A stretch of 64,000 nucleotides of DNA. It comes from Mycobacterium sp. 1100029.7. Its GTDB lineage: Bacteria; Actinomycetota; Actinomycetes; Mycobacteriales; Mycobacteriaceae. The translations under genes and the position numbers were made by a program. Below the pieces are notes generated by a model that searched no databases, was not told the DNA's origin, and saw only the letters and a program-made list of their open reading frames with translations. Every line of letters starts with the position of its first letter. The stretch's first letter is position 1. The stretch lies in the NCBI RefSeq assembly GCF_001665235.1, contig NZ_LZSC01000067.1, positions 25,700 through 89,699 of the forward strand, in the 5' to 3' direction. Positions 61,352 through 64,000 of this stretch are shown one piece after another.

Positions 61352-62182
61352 TTAATTTTCGAGAATATTCGCGATGCGCGCTTCGAGCTGATCGCGCGGG
61401 CCGGCGGCATCGACATCGATTCCAAAGCGGTCCCGCAGGGCGTCGACGACAGCGCGCGCATCCTCGAGGACGATCTTCTCGGTCTCGCCAGCGCGGTGGA
61501 CGGCGAGGTCCCGGCCGAACAGGTTGATTCGGGCGTCGTCGCGGATCAGGGCCGCCATCAAACCGGTCACGAAGTGCGAGGCGGGGCACGTCGAGACGTA
61601 CCAGCTGCCCACCGTGAGATCGATCTGCGGCTGCGTCTGCGTGGTGAATTCGTAGAGCGACTGCCACTCGCCACGAATCTGTGCCTGCAGCACCAGGCCG
61701 TCGCCGTGGTCCTGTAGCCGGTAGGGCTCATGCGATGTTTGCTGGGCGTTGCCGGTCTCGATGCGGATCGGAGACGTCAACGTCTGGCCGCCGAAGCCGA
61801 CGTCTACGAGGTAGGACCCCTGTGAGCCGGGGAACGTCACGGCCAACACCGTGTGAGTCATCGCAGGAATCGGCGCCTCGGGCGGCCGCATCCAGATCAC
61901 CCGGCCGGCCAGCCGACGCACCTGGAAGCCGATCTCAGCCAGGACGTAACCCATCAAGCCGTTTTGCTCGTAGCAATAGCCACCGCGGCGCCGTCGAACC
62001 AGCTTGTCGAACAGGGCGTCGGAACCCAAATCACCGACCGGCACCCCGATGATCGGGTCCAGATTCTCGAACGGGATGGCTTGGGTGTGCGCGGTCATCA
62101 GATCCTGGAGCACCTGGAGCGTCGGCTCGACGAGACCCCGATAGTTGACGCGGTCGAAGTACGCGGACAGATCCAGTGTCAT
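61352..62182 (-). CDS. nat: Arylamine N-acetyltransferase Nat
   Basis: 276-residue NAT with a full Cys-His-Asp triad: C70 ('RRGGYCYEQNG'), H110 ('AMTHTVLAV') and D127 ('YLVDVGFGGQ'). It acetylates arylamines/hydrazines (including isoniazid) and uses propionyl-CoA well, which fits sterol degradation. In M. tuberculosis nat is the last gene of hsaA-hsaD-hsaC-hsaB-nat; here the upstream neighbour is a kinase on the other strand, so it is a lone gene. ATG at 62182. Confidence 0.95.
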   Translation of the reverse strand: MTLDLSAYFDRVNYRGLVEPTLQVLQDLMTAHTQAIPFENLDPIIGVPVGDLGSDALFDKLVRRRRGGYCYEQNGLMGYVLAEIGFQVRRLAGRVIWMRPPEAPIPAMTHTVLAVTFPGSQGSYLVDVGFGGQTLTSPIRIETGNAQQTSHEPYRLQDHGDGLVLQAQIRGEWQSLYEFTTQTQPQIDLTVGSWYVSTCPASHFVTGLMAALIRDDARINLFGRDLAVHRAGETEKIVLEDARAVVDALRDRFGIDVDAAGPRDQLEARIANILEN

Positions 62183-62490
62183 CTGTCCATTCTGGCGTAA
62201 CGGGCAGCCGCAGGAAACCCGTGGCGTCAGAAGGAGTTTGGATCGAATTCACACCTCGCGACCAACGTGAACAGTGCGACAACCATCCGCGATGACCGCG
62301 CTGCCGGGTGTGAGTGCGTGGCAGGTCAGCGAGCACGTCCGGGCGCGCCGCGTTATCGAAGCTCGCACACCGAAAGCTATTGCCAATTACCGCTCGATTG
62401 ATCATCATCGAATTGCGTCCCAGAAGAGTTGCCGGGCGATACTCTTAGGCTCGCGAATTCGACAATCGCGGGGAAGTTGAGCGCCACGAT
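62183..62490. other. Divergent gap between nat and the Ser/Thr kinase
   Basis: 308 bp with promoters for nat (minus) and the kinase (plus). I see no KstR box (the closest string, CCAACGTGAAC near 62264, lacks the GTT half), no hairpin and no convincing small gene. This is the place where hsaB would be expected by comparison with M. tuberculosis. Confidence 0.6.
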
Positions 62491-64000
62491 ATGGGTGAGG
62501 GGTCCCCCAACGACGCGCCTGCGCCTAGCGGCATCATCGCGGAGTTGGCTGCAGCTGGATTCGAGGATGCACGCCAAGTAGCCAGGGGTGGCGCCGGCGT
62601 CATCTACTGCGCGTACGAGACGGCCCTGGGACGCAATGTGGCGATCAAGGTGTTGCCCTCGCACATCGACGAAGAAAGCCGGGAACGTTTTCTGCGTGAA
62701 GGCTATGCGATGGGCGGGCTTTCGGGACACCCGAACATCGTCAACATCCTGCGGGTCGGCGTCACCGAAAGTGGCCGGCCATACATCGTGATGCCCTACC
62801 TGGCCGCGGATTCGCTCGCGGTCCGGTTACGCAGGGAGGGACCGACCGCGTGGCCCGAGGCATTGCGTATTGCCGTAAAGCTTTGTGGCGCACTAGAAAC
62901 CGCACACCAAAGCGGCACCCTGCATCGTGATATCAAGCCTGCCAACGTACTTGTCAGCGACTACGGCGAACCGCTACTTAGCGACTTCGGAATCGCCCAC
63001 ATCGAAGGTGGGTACGAGACGGCGACCGGGTTCTTCTCCGGCACAATCGACTACACCGCACCGGAGGTCATGACAGGTAATTCGGCAACGGTCGCCTCCG
63101 ACCTGTACTCGCTGGGCGCCACCATCTATGCCCTGATCGCCGGCGGCGCTGCTCACGAACGCAAGAACGGCGAGGATCTCGTCGCGCAGTACCTGCGGAT
63201 CAGCACGACACGCATCCCCGACATGCGTCCCGAGGGAATCCCGGACGCGGTGTGCGCGGCAATCGAGCACGCGATGGCGATCGACCCGGCCGAACGACCG
63301 GTGTCGGCGGCGGAATTCGGCCGTGAATTGCAGTCCGCGCAGCGCCGCAACGGCTTACGTCCCGATTCGATGGCAATCACCAGCATGGGAACCGATGCGG
63401 GACGCACGCCGACCAAGCCCGCGGAGCCGGCGGCGCCCGCTGCGGTCTCGGCGGCGCCGGACGGGACCACGTCGACGGTTCCCAAATCCGCCCCACCGGC
63501 GGCCGACGCCGGTCCGACCCGAGCGGTCAACGATGTCATCGGCGGTGCATCGCCGCACTTGCAGCCGGCCGGTTCGGACGAATTCTCCGAAGCCGCAAGC
63601 ATCCTGCGGGGCGCGTACAGCGCAGAGACCCAGGCGCTGGTCGATAGTCCGGCCCGATCGGGGCCGACCCCGCAATCGGCAGGCGGCGGCGCCGCGACTC
63701 CGCAGGGCGGCCCCGGGCAGCCGGCGTCGTCCGGTTCGGTTCCACCCACCTGGCGCAAGCCGTTCTCGATGAGTGCGCGGGAATGGTTTGCCGAACCGGG
63801 CAAGAAACGCAACCGGGTGGCGCTGGCCGGCGGCGCGGTCCTCGTGGTCGTGCTGCTGGTCGTCGGGGGTCTCTACTTCGGGTTGTCCCCCGACAAGAAG
63901 GACCAGCAGTCCACCGCGAGCCAGCCGCCGGCCCAGGCGCCCGTGGTGTGGAAGCCGATCACCAACGATCGCGTCTCGCGCACAGCGGCGGCGACGACGC
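62491..64000 (+). CDS. Membrane Ser/Thr protein kinase with PknK-like kinase domain (5' part)
   Basis: The first 503 codons of an open frame that runs off the window. Kinase domain about residues 23-290: glycine loop 'ARGGAGVIY', catalytic K53 ('VAIKVLP'), 'HRDIKPANVL' (D147), DFG D165, and 'SGTIDYTAPEVM' as activation/P+1 loop. 'LETAHQSGTLHRDIKPAN' and 'YGEPLLSDFGIAHIEGGYETATG' recall PknK rather than PknA/B. A Pro/Ala-rich linker (about 300-430) leads to one membrane helix (443-465, 'VALAGGAVLVVVLLVVGGLYF') and the start of an extracellular part. So it is an STPK receptor, not the cytosolic ATPase-fused PknK. ATG 62491 with GGGGAAG at long spacing. Confidence 0.88.
   Translation, partial: MGEGSPNDAPAPSGIIAELAAAGFEDARQVARGGAGVIYCAYETALGRNVAIKVLPSHIDEESRERFLREGYAMGGLSGHPNIVNILRVGVTESGRPYIVMPYLAADSLAVRLRREGPTAWPEALRIAVKLCGALETAHQSGTLHRDIKPANVLVSDYGEPLLSDFGIAHIEGGYETATGFFSGTIDYTAPEVMTGNSATVASDLYSLGATIYALIAGGAAHERKNGEDLVAQYLRISTTRIPDMRPEGIPDAVCAAIEHAMAIDPAERPVSAAEFGRELQSAQRRNGLRPDSMAITSMGTDAGRTPTKPAEPAAPAAVSAAPDGTTSTVPKSAPPAADAGPTRAVNDVIGGASPHLQPAGSDEFSEAASILRGAYSAETQALVDSPARSGPTPQSAGGGAATPQGGPGQPASSGSVPPTWRKPFSMSAREWFAEPGKKRNRVALAGGAVLVVVLLVVGGLYFGLSPDKKDQQSTASQPPAQAPVVWKPITNDRVSRTAAATT

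Noticed and set aside
62260..62272. KstR-like string near nat (AACGTGAAC)
   Set aside because: The right half lacks GTT, so it does not meet the operator pattern.
62274..62480. 68-codon ORF upstream of the kinase
   Set aside because: No RBS, no family features and unusual composition; treated as intergenic.

Overview
This window is high-GC mycobacterial DNA. It holds the main cholesterol (sterol) uptake and degradation region, in nearly the same gene order as the M. tuberculosis block from mce4B to nat (Rv3498c to Rv3566c). The species looks like a non-tuberculous mycobacterium: no PE or PPE gene interrupts the block, and several accessory genes are present (a beta-lactamase-like hydrolase, an SAM methyltransferase, a fructosamine-kinase-like protein, a haemophore-like protein, a DUF559 protein, a second ddn and a free-standing FAAL). 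I assign gene names from remembered protein families and synteny; no database was searched.

Layout. 1-3259: start of the mce4 sterol importer (yrbE4A, yrbE4B, mce4A, partial mce4B, minus strand). 3496-9449: hsd4A-fdxD diverging from fadE26-fadE27-fadD17 plus a beta-lactamase-like gene (side-chain activation and first beta-oxidation steps). 9443-15380: a methyltransferase, then a minus-strand run fadD19, kinase-like gene, amidohydrolase, ilvX. 15445-25485: echA19, cyp142, an acetoacetate-decarboxylase-like gene, an F420-type oxidoreductase, a DUF35 protein with ltp4/ltp3, a gamma carbonic anhydrase, kshA and a four-Cys protein. 25508-28962: sulfotransferase, SDR, Rv3531c-like gene and a small haemophore-like protein. 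29029-34500: hsaE-hsaG-hsaF diverging from kstD and a MaoC hydratase. 34501-35600: a DUF559 gene bracketed by large hairpins. 35602-41548: the tightly overlapped cyp125-fadE28-fadE29-chsH2-chsH1-ltp2 operon, diverging from fadA5. 43244-44188: two ddn-like genes. 44176-59313: the KstR2-type block for the C/D rings (SDRs, echA20, ipdA, ipdB, ipdC, fadA6, kstR2, ipdF, fadE30, fadD3, fadE31-33, aspB). 59303-64000: FAAL, nat and the 5' part of a membrane Ser/Thr kinase.

The genes form one pathway. Mce4 imports the sterol. CYP125/CYP142 oxidise the tail, FadD19/FadD17 make CoA esters, and FadE26/27, EchA19, Hsd4A, FadA5, FadE28/29, ChsH1/H2 and Ltp2 shorten the side chain. KstD and KshA open ring B. 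HsaE/F/G process the A-ring fragment. FadD3, FadE30, IpdF, IpdC, EchA20, IpdAB, FadA6 and FadE31-33 degrade the remaining C/D-ring propanoate.

Regulation is readable in the DNA. I find ten KstR-type operators (TnnAACnnGTTnnA, two of them with one mismatch) and three KstR2-type operators (AnCAAGnnCTTGnT). Several KstR boxes overlap a plausible -10 element and sit only a few bases from the start codon. The most unusual non-coding signals are a repeated translation-leader cassette that encodes a small M-Q-x-x-A-M-R-R-S peptide before at least five genes, and a group of long near-perfect palindromes placed at gene ends. The ring A/B genes hsaACDB, which lie next to nat in M. tuberculosis, are absent here.
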